A stretch of DNA of 64,000 nucleotides from Petasospora fabianii (GCA_022641835.1 CP048717.1:806001-870000), one strand, 5' to 3'. Positions 38,032 through 49,130 are shown, counted from the stretch's first letter. Numbers and translations: made by a program. The notes: generated from the letters alone by a model not told the origin.

Positions 38032-38661
38032 GATGTTGTGGTAGGAACCGGTATAATCTCAATGAACCATTCAATGGATCAGTATTAATGACATGACATG
38101 CACGCATATGACAGTGGTAGAACAGCTAGGTATTTCATAGTTTTAAGAAAACTCAATATATAGCTGATTATAGAAATAGAGAGCTCCATATATAAACAAC
38201 TTGCTGCTCGCGGTATCTCTATTTGTATTAGACTTTAATTTCACTCCCTTGAAATTTATCGTAGAGTTAAATGAAAAAAATCTATAGGCTCTTATCAGTT
38301 TGATCACTGTATGTATATCTGTAAGAAAAGAAAGTTTTTGATGACTTTTTTCTTAAAAAGCTGAAGTACTACATAAGGATTCTTTGACCTTTTTATGAAA
38401 AGTCCTCAAAACATATTTTTCATTTCGAGTGATACTAGTATTTAAGCCATAAAATAGAGATAAAAGTATATTTAATAGCTGACTTAACAATATAATAGAG
38501 ATGGAAATATTTGGGAGCCTCTGGATTCAGAGGCTTTCCAATTAAATGTGTCGATCTCGTGTCGATGAAGCGCTGCCCAACCATAAGGTTAACGAGATGC
38601 GCACTCGCTCAATCCACCAAAACGAACAACTGGATTGATGAACAAAACTCGCTTTCAAAGA
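38032..38661. other. AT-rich interval between the F-box and SDR genes
   Basis: 630 bp, clearly more AT-rich than its surroundings (about 38040-38510), with runs of A and T and loosely similar TAATAGCTGA segments. It lies between two convergent 3' ends, so promoter function is not needed. Candidate replication-origin-like DNA, but no clean ARS consensus was found. Confidence 0.4.
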
Positions 38662-39579
38662 CTAAAACATAGATGAAGTGGCCTTGTAGGTAGTCAAGAT
38701 GTCCTCCTCAAGGGATTTACCCTTTGGGTCCCAGCCAAGTGTCTTCTTGGTGATTTTCGAGGTTGTTGTGGAGTTAATAGCGATAAGACGACTCAAGAAA
38801 CCAAAGTAGTCAGCAAACTGGTCCTCTGGAACGGACTTGACATCAACTGCAAGATTCTTACCAATAAACTCTGCAAGCTTCTTTGTAGGAACAAACTCAG
38901 CAATGGCATGAAACACGGAGTTTGCCTCTCCCTTCTCTACTGCGAGTCTGTACAAAGTTGCAACGTCGTCCTTGTGAGCAGAAGGCCAGATGTTGTTGCC
39001 TTCACCAGGATAACCAGCAAATCCCTTAGCCTTGGCCCGGTTGATCAAGAAAGAAACGAAAGCACGGTCATCTTTACCATGAACAGTAGGAGGAAGTCTA
39101 ACACTCATGGATCTGATGCCCTTGTCCTTCAATCCAAGAACAAATGCCTCGTTAGTTGCACGGCCAATGGCCCACTGTGGGATATCTAGAGATCTGAACG
39201 TCTCATCTCTAGCTGGCTGTCCTGGTGGTGCAGCAATACCAAGAAGGGCCTGTGTGTAGACCAATGGCTTACCAGTTCCCTCCAAGACCTCAGAAATAGC
39301 ATGCATAGCCTTCAAATCGACTTCGAGGGAGTGAGGCATGTTGGAGAAGTCATGAATGAAACCAAGGTGAATGACACCATCACTAGCACCAGCAGCCTTC
39401 TTAAGAATATCGAGATCAGTGAGCTCACCACGAACAACTTCACCACCATTAGCCTCTACTTTTGCAGCAGAAGCGTCTGATCTGGCAAGACCGAGAACCT
39501 TATGACCATGAGAGACGAGGTCCTTGACAAGGGAGGATCCAATAAATCCTGATGCGCCTGTGACGAAGTATTTAGCCAT
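38662..39579 (-). CDS. NAD(P)-dependent epimerase/dehydratase-like atypical SDR
   Basis: 305 residues. The Rossmann motif is G8-A-S-G11-F-I-G14 near the N-terminus, then LARSD as the adenine-ribose binding turn and a VIHLGFIHDF stretch. The usual YxxxK catalytic pair is not obvious: AIGRATNEAF stands where it would be expected. This type of protein, close to bacterial SDR family a5 members, is common in filamentous fungi and bacteria and patchy in yeasts. Likely a cytosolic oxidoreductase acting on a carbonyl compound; substrate unknown. The promoter holds a cluster of CGG triplets. Confidence 0.85.
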   Translation of the reverse strand: MAKYFVTGASGFIGSSLVKDLVSHGHKVLGLARSDASAAKVEANGGEVVRGELTDLDILKKAAGASDGVIHLGFIHDFSNMPHSLEVDLKAMHAISEVLEGTGKPLVYTQALLGIAAPPGQPARDETFRSLDIPQWAIGRATNEAFVLGLKDKGIRSMSVRLPPTVHGKDDRAFVSFLINRAKAKGFAGYPGEGNNIWPSAHKDDVATLYRLAVEKGEANSVFHAIAEFVPTKKLAEFIGKNLAVDVKSVPEDQFADYFGFLSRLIAINSTTTSKITKKTLGWDPKGKSLEEDILTTYKATSSMF

Positions 39580-40233
39580 TGTAATTGATGTTTTATAGTG
39601 TTGTGCTGCTGGTATACTACTTCATCTACGCATCACCTTGAACTTTAGATACACACCTCTTTATAGCTGTCATCCAGCTGAGACAAGTTTGATTAAGAAT
39701 TATAATCAAAGTGCCGGTAGCCCCGATTAAATGTCTTTAGCATCTCCGAGGAAGATCAACGGCCGAGACGACTTTCGGAGCGAGTGCTTCCAACCAGCGG
39801 CGGAGATCCCTCTCTGGGAATCTTCGCCCGGGGCAGGTACTATTTGACACCTCAAAAGCATGGTATACCATGCTATTGTTTGACTTTCAAGAGAGCTTAC
39901 TGGCTGAACTAACTAAATGGGTGAATACAACTGGTGACAGTTGGCCGGAGACAGCGGACCCAAGTAGCCACAATTGGTACTACGCAGAGAGTATAGCAAC
40001 CTACACCCACCCTCTACCTTTGCGACACACAAAGATTCATTTAATTTGTGTGGCTACATGCTTATAGAGTCAAAATCACTTATGTCTGTAAGTATAGACA
40101 AAAATCCGTTGTTCTGCGCGCTGAAGCAGCTACTGATGTCTATGGATAACGAATGATGGTATCACTTGAATATCATATACAAGGAGAGCATGAGAATTGA
40201 AAAAGAATGTGAATGCTTCGAGGTGATGTTACA
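39580..40233. other. SDR promoter and HIS3 3' region
   Basis: 654 bp. CTCCGA (39744-39749), CGGCCG (39760-39765) and TCGGAG (39775-39780) form a nearly symmetric CGG cluster about 165-200 bp upstream of the SDR start. No gene seen in the remainder. Confidence 0.5.
39744..39780. promoter_or_regulatory. Symmetric CGG-triplet cluster upstream of the SDR gene
   Basis: Arms CTCCGA and TCGGAG are exact reverse complements, and CGGCCG sits at their centre. Zinc-cluster dimers bind such CGG pairs; an inducible SDR gene would fit. No experimental support. Confidence 0.35.
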
Positions 40234-40941
40234 TCAGAACAACACACCCTTTGTAGAAGGGACCTCGTTGGTACCGTTGCTTGAGATAGACTCCTTGATA
40301 GCGACGGCGAGGGCTTTGAAAGCTGACTCGGCTCTGTGGTGATCGTTGAAGCCTCTAAGACAGTCAACATGCAAGGTAATGTGTGCAGCCTGGGCAAAAG
40401 ATTCCAAAAAGTGAGGAATCATCTCACAAGACAAGTCACCGATCTTTTCTCTCTTCAAACCGAGCTCGATAACTGCATATGGTCGATTACTGAGATCAAC
40501 AACGGCTCTGGAGAGGGCCTCATCAAGTGGAGCAAATCCGGTACCAAATCTCTTGACACCTCTAACAGTTCCCAAGGCTTCCTTGAAAGCAGCACCGAGA
40601 GCGATACCAACATCTTCCGTTGTGTGGTGGTCATCAATGTGCAAATCACCGATACACTCTACGATAAGGGACCAACCACCGTGCTTGGCCAGGGCATGAA
40701 TCATGTGATCGAGGAAACCAACACCAGTGTTGATGGAGATCACTTGGGACGACGTTGACTGAGAAGCATGCTGCTCAGCAGAAGTGGTATATGTCTTTTC
40801 AGGGAAGATAGATTTGTCCAAAGTGATAAAGCCGCCATCCAACGACACGGCGATCTGGATCTTGGTCTCGTTTGTGATACGGTTCACGAGTGCGTATCTG
40901 GCTCCTCGACTGGAGCCGTTTTCTGTAGTCTTCTGGGCCAT
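40234..40941 (-). CDS. HIS3: Imidazoleglycerol-phosphate dehydratase
   Basis: 235 residues; S. cerevisiae His3 has 220. Sixth step of histidine biosynthesis. Manganese-site motifs are intact: [30 protein letters not shown] and [18 protein letters not shown]. The insert after the first strand ([18 protein letters not shown]) is a variable loop in yeasts. Cytosolic, multimeric. An ATGACTCTT sequence, the core of the classic Gcn4 site, lies 70 bp upstream of the ATG. Confidence 0.97.
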   Translation of the reverse strand: MAQKTTENGSSRGARYALVNRITNETKIQIAVSLDGGFITLDKSIFPEKTYTTSAEQHASQSTSSQVISINTGVGFLDHMIHALAKHGGWSLIVECIGDLHIDDHHTTEDVGIALGAAFKEALGTVRGVKRFGTGFAPLDEALSRAVVDLSNRPYAVIELGLKREKIGDLSCEMIPHFLESFAQAAHITLHVDCLRGFNDHHRAESAFKALAVAIKESISSNGTNEVPSTKGVLF

Positions 40942-41861
40942 CGTGAAATGTGAGTAGATCGATGAGTCCCAGGCAAAAATTGGTACTGATGCTGGTGCTT
41001 GATGACTTCAATGACTCTTTCATTCGCTGATAACGTGGTGTCCAGGTGTCAAAAAATATATATATATCAGTTATCAAACGTGTTCGCGGGAATCTGACGT
41101 TTTTGTCAAAACGGTAGGGGAAGCAGATTCTATCTGATGTGCCCCAGATGCGTACGGAGAAGTCAATGCGTGATGTGCTTGCCCCTACTTTCATTGACCC
41201 GTCGAATCCTTTGAGAACTTGAGGAAGTGCGCTTAATGCTTTTGGTCATGTAAAGCTGAGGTGCTGAGAGAAAGAAAGTCAAAAGCGCATGATCAGGCAC
41301 TTTGGAGTTGAAACTTGCGCCGTGGCAAATATCCAAAAACAATACTAACGACGTGTCACTTGCATTTGTAGAGTGGATGGGAAAAACAGATTTTGAACAC
41401 TTTCCAGCAGTTTTCTGCTGTAAGGAATTGAAGAATGCATAAACTTTGGGAGATAAATGCTCTGTCAGTCTGATACTTGCCGTCATGGTATCAATCTGAC
41501 CCTATCTGGAGACAGCGACCTCCCGCGAGTTCTTACGAACAGACACTAGTATTTAGCGCTCAACTAAAGTACAAGCATATCCCTCTTAGCAAAGGATATA
41601 CCCTACAACATATATACTAGGCAAGAATTGTATAAAAACGAACTTAGGAATGAGAAAACAGTGGGGGAAGGGTCTGTTTTGGGTTCATCGGATTAACCTG
41701 GTTCGCGCCACACATTCTTTCCAGATCACCAAAAATTGTCGAAAAAACGCGTCAACAAAAGTACCAAACAGACACGCCTCACCACAAACAACCATCCACT
41801 GCTTCTCGAAACCCGCTGCAAGCTCGCTTTTTTACATACGAACACACTGATATCGGCAATA
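40942..41861. other. HIS3-MYO2 divergent promoter
   Basis: 920 bp. On the HIS3 side are TGAGTC (40963-40968), ATGACTCTT (41011-41019) and a long TATA tract (41057-41067). On the MYO2 side is ACGCGT (41747-41752), 110 bp before the MYO2 ATG. No additional gene supported. Confidence 0.55.
41011..41019 (+). promoter_or_regulatory. Gcn4-type site upstream of HIS3
   Basis: ATGACTCTT matches the main Gcn4 site of the S. cerevisiae HIS3 promoter as I recall it. Here it lies 70 bp from the ATG, between the start codon and the TATA tract (41057-41067), which is closer than usual for an activator site. Confidence 0.5.
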
Positions 41862-44800
41862 ATGGCGTCCACTTACGACGTTGGAACGTGAGTAGACACA
41901 GAAGTCCACCATCGACCCGTGCATAATGCCTTGTTGTCCCTTCCACCTGAGACGCGCCTGGCCGCCTCCATCGCAAGAACAGTGCTGGCGGCGAAAACGT
42001 CCACGGCGGTTACAACCAGCTGTTATATCGGATCCAAATCGAGAAACGTACAGAATACTAACATATAATAAGCCGCTGCTGGATCAGAAGCGAGACCGAG
42101 GGCTGGATTGGAGCCGAGGTTTCCAAGCACTCCACGGACGGCGGCAAGCACCATTTGGAATTGACCGTCGATTCGACTAAGGATGTCGTCGAGATTGACA
42201 CAGACACCCTCGATGAGTCCAATGACCAGCTTCCACTCTTGAGAAACCCGCCAATTTTGGAGGCCACGGAAGATTTGACATCGCTCTCCTATTTGAACGA
42301 ACCAGCGGTTCTCCACGCTATCAAAGTCAGATATTCGCAGTTGAATATTTACACATACTCTGGTATCGTGTTAATTGCCACAAATCCTTTCCAGAAAGTT
42401 GACCATCTCTATTCTTCAGACATCATCCAAACGTATTCTGGTAAGCAGAGAGGTGAGTTGGAGCCACATTTGTTTGCCATCGCAGAAGATGCATACAGAA
42501 GAATGAAGGAGGATGGTAAGAACCAGACAATTGTCGTTTCCGGTGAGTCCGGTGCTGGTAAAACAGTCTCCGCCAAATTCATTATGAGATACTTTGCCTC
42601 TGTTGAAGAGATCACCAATAATGATAGTGTCCTGGGTTCTAAGAATACTGCCCACATCGAGATGTCCAAGACAGAACAGCAGATTCTTGCCACTAACCCT
42701 ATCATGGAGGCATTTGGTAATGCTAAGACCACGAGAAATGATAACTCTTCCCGTTTCGGTAAGTATTTGGAGATCTTGTTTGACGACAAGATCTCCATCA
42801 TCGGTGCCAGAATTAGAACATATTTGTTGGAGCGTTCCAGATTGGTATTCCAGCCAAAGATTGAACGTAACTATCACATTTTCTACCAGATCATGGAGGG
42901 TTTGACACCGGACCAGAAGGAAAAGTTGTACTTGACTGATATCCCTGACTATACATACCTCAATCAGGGTGGTGACCACAAGATCGAAGGTGTCGATGAT
43001 AAGGAAGAGTTCAAGGCTACTACAGATGCGCTGACGTTAATCGGATTCAGCCAGGAACAGCAATTTGCCATCTTCACTCTTCTTGCTGCCTTGCTCCATA
43101 TTGGTAACATCGAGATCAAGGCCACAAGAAATGACTCCTCTCTTTCCTCTGATGAGCCAAACTTGGTGAAGGCTTGTGAGTTACTTGGAATTGATGCCTT
43201 CAACTTCGCCAAGTGGATTACCAAGAAGCAGATCATCACCAGATCGGAGAAGATCGTTTCTAACTTGAACCACAAGCAGGCTATCGTGTCAAGAGATTCC
43301 GTCGCCAAGTACATCTACTCTGCCTTGTTTGACTGGTTGGTAAGCTACATCAATAACGATTTGTGTAACCCAGAGATTGCTCAAAACATCAAGACTTTCA
43401 TTGGTGTCTTGGATATCTACGGTTTCGAGCATTTTGCCAAGAACTCTTTCGAACAGTTCTGTATCAATTACGCCAACGAGAAGTTGCAACAGGAGTTCAA
43501 CCAACATGTCTTCAAGTTGGAGCAGGAGGAGTACGTGAACGAGAAGATCGAATGGTCCTTTATTGAGTTCAGTGACAACCAGCCATGTATCGACTTGATC
43601 GAGAAAAAGCTGGGTATTCTCTCTTTGCTGGACGAGGAGTCAAGATTGCCTGCTGGTAATGACGAGAGTTGGGTCCAGAAGTTGTATCAGACTTTGGACA
43701 AGGCTCCAACTAACAAGGTGTTCAAGAAACCAAGATTCGGCCAGACCAAGTTTGTTGTTGCTCACTACGCTCTTGATGTGGAGTATGACATTGATGGGTT
43801 CATCGAAAAGAACAGAGATACTGTTTCTGATGGTCACTTGGAGGTCTTGAAGGAGTCCAAGAACGAACTTTTGACTGAGATCTTGAACAACCTGGAGAAA
43901 GCCAACGCCGAAGTTGAAGAGGCTGCTGCTGCTACCAAGAAACCAGGTGCACGTACTGTAAACAGAAAGCCAACTTTGGGTTCTATTTTCAAGAGCTCTT
44001 TGATTGACTTGATGAAGACCATCAACTCCACCAATGTCCACTACATTCGTTGTATCAAGCCAAACGATGATAAGGTTGCTTGGAAGTTTGATCCACTAAT
44101 GGTATTGTCCCAGTTAAGAGCCTGTGGTGTCTTGGAGACTATCAAGATTTCTTGTGCCGGTTTCCCAACCAGATGGACCTACGAAGAGTTTGGTAACAGA
44201 TATCACATCTTGCTTCACTCAAGTGAGTATGAGGAGCTTCTTAACGGAAATGCTGATCAAGAGAGTATTCGCACTATCTGTAACTCCATCTTACAAAAGA
44301 CAGTTGATGACGAGTCCAAGTATCAGCTGGGTTTGACCAAGATCTTCTTCAAGGCCGGTATGTTGGCTCACTTGGAAAAGCTGAGAACTGACAAGCTTCG
44401 TACGTCAGCCACTCTTATTCAGAAGCACGTCAGAGGTGTTTACTACCGCCGTCAATACCAGGACATCAGAGCGTCCATCATGATGTTGCAGGGCCTTGTT
44501 CTTGGCTTCAATGCTAGAACCAGAGCTCGCAAGGAGATCGAGAACAACGCAGCTACGAATATTCAGACTTTGGTCAGAGCCTACGTTGCTCGTAAGAGAT
44601 TCACCGAAGCCACTCGCTCGATCATTGCTTTGCAGGGTCTTGCTCGTGCTCGTGTCAGCAGAACCAAATATCATGCCCAGAAAACCGAGAGAAGTGTTCT
44701 CACGATCCAGAACACTATCAGAGCTCGCAAGCAAAAGACTGAGTACGCTCAGTTGAAGAAGGCTGTTATCGTTACCCAATCTCACTACAGAATGGTCCAA

Positions 44801-46732
44801 GCCAAGAAACAATTAAAGACCTTGAAGAGTGAGGCCAAGTCTGTGAACAAGTTGAAGGAGGCCAGTTACAAGTTGGAGAACAAGGTGATTGGTCTTTCAC
44901 AGCAGTTGACTGACAGGGTTAAGGAAAATAAGAGTTTGCTCGCTGAGATTGAGGCATTGAAGCTCTCTGTTGAGGAATCTAAAAAGACGCACGAGGCTCT
45001 CAAGACAAGAGAACTTGAGCACCAAACAGCACTCACTGGCCAACAGGATACCCATGCCAAGGAAATTGAGTCCATAAATGCTGAGCTTGCTGATTCGAAG
45101 GCTGAATTGGAGCGTAAGGCTAAGATGATCATTGAGTTGACCGAAAGCCAGACACAGTTGAAGAATGAGGTGAAGGAGACCCTTGAACAGTTGACTGCTG
45201 CTAAAGAAGAGCTCTCTAAGCGTGATGTCGTTGAGGGTGACTTGAAGAAGCAGATTGCTCAGCTCAAGCATGAGTTGGAGCAGATGAGCAAACAATCTTC
45301 CCTTGCTCCAGCTGCCAGAACAACTCCAATGAAATCCAGACGCTACAGCAATCAGTCACAAAACAGCGACCTTCTGAACCACAGTCCTAAGCAGATATCT
45401 GTCATTCCTGTCTCTTTGGAGGATGAGGACACTGAGACAATGATCAACTCATTGAACGCCATCACCAACGAGTTGTACAAGCTCTTGCAGGACTCAAAGT
45501 CGCTGTACAATGAGATTGTCAACGGTCTCTTGAAGAACCTGAAGGTTCCTCTGAGTGGTGTCATGTCAGAATTGACTAAGAAGGAGGTTCTTTTCCCAGC
45601 TAGAATTATTATTATTATCTTAAGTGACATGTGGAGACTTGGTTTGACTAGTGAGTCAGAACAGTTCCTGGGTGAGGTGTTGTCTGTGATACAGGGTATT
45701 GTCTCTGGCCTCAAGGATGATGATGTGATCACACATGGTGCTTTCTGGTTATCCAATACTCATGAGTTGTACTCCTTTGTCTCTTATGCTCAGAGTACCA
45801 TTGTTGAGAACGAAAACATCTTGAGTGAGATGGGAGAGGAAGAGTACAACGAATATTTGAAGTTGGTCGCTGTTGTCAAGGAGGACTTTGAGTCTCTGTC
45901 ATACAACGTTTACAACATGTGGATGAAGAAGATGGAGAAGAGCCTTGAGAAGCAGGCTGTCTCGGCTGTTGTGTTGTCTCAGTCTTTGCCAGGCTTCATG
46001 ACCACCGAGTCCGCGCCATTCTTGAGTAAGGTGTTCTCACAAGGTGTTCAGTACAAGATGGACGATATTTTGTCCTTCTTCAACAACGTTTACTGGGCCA
46101 TGAAGTCCTACTTCATCGAGATTGATGTGATGAATGATGTGATGATTGAGTTGCTGAGATTCATCGACGCTATCTGTTTCAATGACTTGATCATGAGACG
46201 TAACTACCTGTCTTGGAAGCGTGGTTTGCAGCTCAATTACAATGTGACGAGAATCGAGGAGTGGTGTAAAACTCATGAGATTCCAAATGCTGCTAACTAC
46301 TTGGTTCACTTACTCCAGGCAGCCAAGCTTCTCCAGTTGAGAAAGACGTCACAGGACGATATTGAGATCATCTTTGAGATTTGTTACGCTTTGAAGCCAG
46401 TCCAGATTCAGAGACTTCTCTCTCAGTATGATGTTGCTGATTACGAGACACCAATCGATTCCAGCGTTCTTGCCGCTGTTGCTAACAAGGTTAAGGAGCA
46501 AGGTACCAGCTCGGATGACTTCTTTGAGTCAGTCAACGTTGACGGCCAGTTTGAGGATCCATTCAGAAAGGTTGCCACCAGACCATTCGCTAGAGTGGAG
46601 GCCTACGTTCCTGCATGGCTTAACCTGCCACTTGTGAGAAGAATTGTGGAATTGGTGACGAGGAATGCCACTGCACAGGAGTTGTTGAACTCAAGGCAAG
46701 AGAACGGGGATCCGCTAGGGGATGCTCAATGA
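41862..46732 (+). CDS. MYO2: Class V myosin heavy chain (one intron)
   Basis: Two exons, 41862-41887 and 42073-46732, give 1561 residues (S. cerevisiae Myo2 has 1574). Exon 1 encodes MASTYDVG plus two bases; the junction restores VGTRCW, the family N-terminus. In order: SH3-like N-domain, motor with P-loop GESGAGKT (166-173) and KLGILSLLDEESRLP, actin-binding HYIRCIKPND, six IQ motifs, a short coiled coil (about 900-1100) and the globular DIL cargo-binding tail. It moves secretory vesicles, vacuoles, mitochondria and spindle microtubule ends along actin cables into the bud. The paralogue MYO4 arose by whole-genome duplication, so a single gene is expected here. Confidence 0.96.
41888..42072 (+). 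other. MYO2: MYO2 intron, 185 nt, AAG acceptor
   Basis: Donor GTGAGT at 41888, branch site TACTAAC at 42056-42062, acceptor AAG at 42070-42072, ten bases after the branch motif. Joining the exons gives GTRCWIRSETEGWIG, which fits the conserved start of class V myosins, so this acceptor is required by the protein. Both the GTGAGT donor (instead of GTATGT) and the AAG acceptor are unusual for yeast. No downstream YAG keeps the Cys-Trp. Confidence 0.88.
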
Positions 46733-47050
46733 TATATACGTAATACAAGCTTGAGATTGGATATAAGAGGCACAAAGAATAGTGCAGACTACAACGGTAT
46801 GTGAATAGCTTGAAAACAGAATCCGTTGAGGACCCTCCTGTATTAACTTGACAACGTCACTCTTCTAGAGAGGACATTGCACGTATGTGAAACCCATTAA
46901 CCCATTAAAAGCATAAAGAGATAGAAAAAGAAGTGCAAATATTCATAAGCTTGGAAAATAAAAAGTAAGTCGTAGACAATGCAGTTGAGGCAAGGTCAAA
47001 ATCTGGGTCATTACCAGCACGTTAGTGAACACCAAAAAACAGGTGTGAAC
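46733..47050. other. MYO2-SAH1 convergent 3' region
   Basis: 318 bp. TATATACGTA directly after the MYO2 stop resembles the yeast polyadenylation efficiency element. No gene seen. Confidence 0.5.
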
Positions 47051-48403
47051 TTAGTAACGGTAGTGGTCAGCCTTGAATGGACCCTCAACTGGGACACCCA
47101 AGTAGTCAGACTGGACCTTGGTGAGCTGAGTGAGCTTAACACCCAACTTACCCAAGTGGTTTCTGGCAACAGCCTCATCCAAGACCTTTGGCAAGACGTA
47201 AACCTGACCCTTCTCGAATGGACCAGTCTTGGAGAACTCAATGTTCTTGGATCTGAACTCCTCGTCAGCAGCCTTGAACAAAGCGATCTGAGCCAAGACC
47301 TGGTTGGAGAAAGAACAGGACATGACGAAAGAGGAGTGACCAGTGGCACAACCCAAGTTAACCAATCTACCCTCAGCGAGGAGGATGATGTGACGGCCAG
47401 ACTTCATGGTGAAACGGTCAACCTGTGGCTTGATGTTGACGGTCTCAACAGCGTTAGCCTTCAACCAAGCAACGTCAATCTCAATGTCGAAGTGACCAAT
47501 GTTACAGACGATAGCATCCTCTGGCATCTGCTCGAAGTGAGTCTGGGTGATGATGTCTCTACAACCGGTGGTGGTGACAAAGACCTGACCGATAGAAGCA
47601 ACCTCCTCCAATGGGGCAACCTGGTAACCCTCAACAGCAGCCTGCAAGGCGTTGATTGGGTCAATCTCGGAAACGATAACACGGGCACCCATACCTCTCA
47701 AAGCCATGGCACAACCTTTACCGACATCACCGAAACCGGCGACAACGGCAACCTTACCAGCGAGCATGACATCGGTGGCACGCTTGATACCGTCAATGAG
47801 GGACTCTCTGCAACCGTACAAGTTATCGAACTTGGACTTAGTGACAGAGTCGTTAACGTTGATGGCTGGGACCTTGAGCTTACCGTCTCTGACCATCTTG
47901 TACAAGTGGTGGACACCAGTGGTGGTCTCCTCAGACAAACCAAAGCAGTCCTCGAGCATCTCTGGGTACTTCTCGTGAACGAGGGAGGTCAAGTCACCAC
48001 CGTCATCGAGGATGAGGTTGAGCTTCTTACCGTCCTTGAAAGCGTGGAGCTGCTGCTCAATACACCACAAGTACTCCTCCTCGGTCTCACCCTTCCAGGC
48101 AAAGACTGGGACACCGGCAGCGGCGATGGCAGCGGCGGCGTGGTCCTGAGTGGAGAAAATGTTACAAGAGGACCATGTGACCTCAGCACCGAGAGCAACA
48201 AGGGTCTCGATCAAAACAGCGGTCTGGACGGTCATGTGCAAACAACCAGCGATTCTAGCACCCTTCAATGGCTGCTGCTCACCGTAGAGCTTTCTGATCT
48301 CCATGAGACCTGGCATCTCGTTCTCAGAGAGCTCGATGTCCTTTCTACCGAAAGCGGCAAGGGAGATGTCGGCGACTTTGTAGTTGGCGGCTGGGGCAGA
48401 CAT
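47051..48403 (-). CDS. SAH1: S-adenosylhomocysteine hydrolase
   Basis: 450 residues; S. cerevisiae Sah1 has 449 and begins with nearly the same MSAPAxNYK. It splits S-adenosylhomocysteine into adenosine and homocysteine, relieving product inhibition of all methyltransferases. NAD-binding motif [10 protein letters not shown], substrate segments [21 protein letters not shown] and [13 protein letters not shown], and the C-terminal DHYRY are all intact. The start is the ATG at 48403; the frame extends 27 bases upstream without a usable ATG. Codon choice is strongly biased, which suggests high expression and leaves a long antisense frame. The promoter has inositol/choline-type sites. Confidence 0.98.
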   Translation of the reverse strand: MSAPAANYKVADISLAAFGRKDIELSENEMPGLMEIRKLYGEQQPLKGARIAGCLHMTVQTAVLIETLVALGAEVTWSSCNIFSTQDHAAAAIAAAGVPVFAWKGETEEEYLWCIEQQLHAFKDGKKLNLILDDGGDLTSLVHEKYPEMLEDCFGLSEETTTGVHHLYKMVRDGKLKVPAINVNDSVTKSKFDNLYGCRESLIDGIKRATDVMLAGKVAVVAGFGDVGKGCAMALRGMGARVIVSEIDPINALQAAVEGYQVAPLEEVASIGQVFVTTTGCRDIITQTHFEQMPEDAIVCNIGHFDIEIDVAWLKANAVETVNIKPQVDRFTMKSGRHIILLAEGRLVNLGCATGHSSFVMSCSFSNQVLAQIALFKAADEEFRSKNIEFSKTGPFEKGQVYVLPKVLDEAVARNHLGKLGVKLTQLTKVQSDYLGVPVEGPFKADHYRY

Positions 48404-48508
48404 TGTTGATATGATTGAAATTGACTTCAATTGGTAACGTCGAAGAAAGAGAAGGGAAAGAGAAAGAGAAATGCTCGTTTAGCACGTTTTTTGTAACGCC
48501 CGAAATTT

Positions 48509-48519
48509 TTTTCACATGC
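48509..48519 (+). promoter_or_regulatory. Inositol/choline response element upstream of SAH1
   Basis: TTTTCACATGC fits the full WYTTCAYRTGS consensus bound by Ino2/Ino4. It is 107 bp upstream of the SAH1 ATG; a second near match, CATGTGAAAG, lies at 48644-48653. SAH1 is reported to be co-regulated with phospholipid genes in S. cerevisiae, so a conserved link is plausible. Confidence 0.6.
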
Positions 48520-48549
48520 TCAGATCGCGTTTTGTTTAGCGTCAAAGTG

Positions 48550-48583
48550 CGCCATTTTGGCGATAAACTACGCCGATTTGGCG
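48550..48583. promoter_or_regulatory. Tandem CGCC dyads spaced 21 bp
   Basis: CGCCA-TTT-TGGCG (48550-48562) and CGCCG-ATT-TGGCG (48571-48583) have centres 21 bp apart, two helical turns, so bound dimers would lie on the same DNA face. The flanks are also similar (GATAAACTA and GATGAAAAC), showing a tandem duplication. They are 147-180 bp upstream of SAH1. Confidence 0.5.
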
Positions 48584-48801
48584 ATGAAAACTGTGCCAGA
48601 CTGCCGAATCGGGAAGGTAGCGAGACCTGACAGTGGGAAAGAACATGTGAAAGATTAAGGAGCCAATCGTGGGGAAATCGCTTGACAATAAGACATGATG
48701 AAGGTGTGTGGAATAGTGTATAGAATAGACTGACCCCTAACAACTTTGTGAAGCCATCAGTGCCAGGTGAAAGAGACCCTCAGACAGTTAACCCCCTTTA
48801 C

Positions 48802-48821
48802 ATCACGTGAGAATCATGTGA
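48802..48821. promoter_or_regulatory. Cbf1-type E-box pair
   Basis: ATCACGTGA (48802-48810) is a perfect Cbf1 consensus (RTCACRTG); TCATGTGA (48814-48821) follows three bases later. Cbf1 controls methionine-cycle genes, and in non-Saccharomyces yeasts also ribosomal and respiratory genes, so it could serve either SAH1 or MRP51. Confidence 0.5.
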
Positions 48822-49130
48822 TACTAGTGTTAGAAGATATTGTTTCTCAACATGTTATTCGGTAATATCAAAAGAAGCATGGTGATATACGTTGAAATTT
48901 AAGAGTTAGCAATTGAAAGCACTTCTCATCAAGAGATACTCAAATTACCGAGGATAAATCATCATCAATGCTTCAAATAGCAGAGTTTCCTATGCCTCCG
49001 CAGTTTGGACGAACCGCGAAATCTGTTGACGGAAGCTGAAAAATTCGACGAGAAGCACCATCAAACAACGAACATCAGCTTCATCTTTGACTCTTTAGCT
49101 TCAGCTCCTGATCCTTTTAATCCCCCGACA

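Larger units (their letters stand above)
48404..49130. other. SAH1-MRP51 divergent promoter
   Basis: 727 bp rich in recognisable sites: ICRE/UAS-INO (48509-48519 and 48644-48653), paired CGCC-type dyads (48550-48583), CCGAATCGG (48604-48612), a Cbf1-type ATCACGTGA (48802-48810) and TCATGTGA (48814-48821). No gene seen. Confidence 0.6.

Noticed and set aside
46979-48409. Long open frame of about 476 codons on the plus strand, opposite SAH1
   Set aside because: It lies exactly over the real SAH1 gene and its sequence is low in complexity (Leu/Val/Asp/Thr/Gly). Strong codon bias of a highly expressed gene removes stops from an antisense frame.
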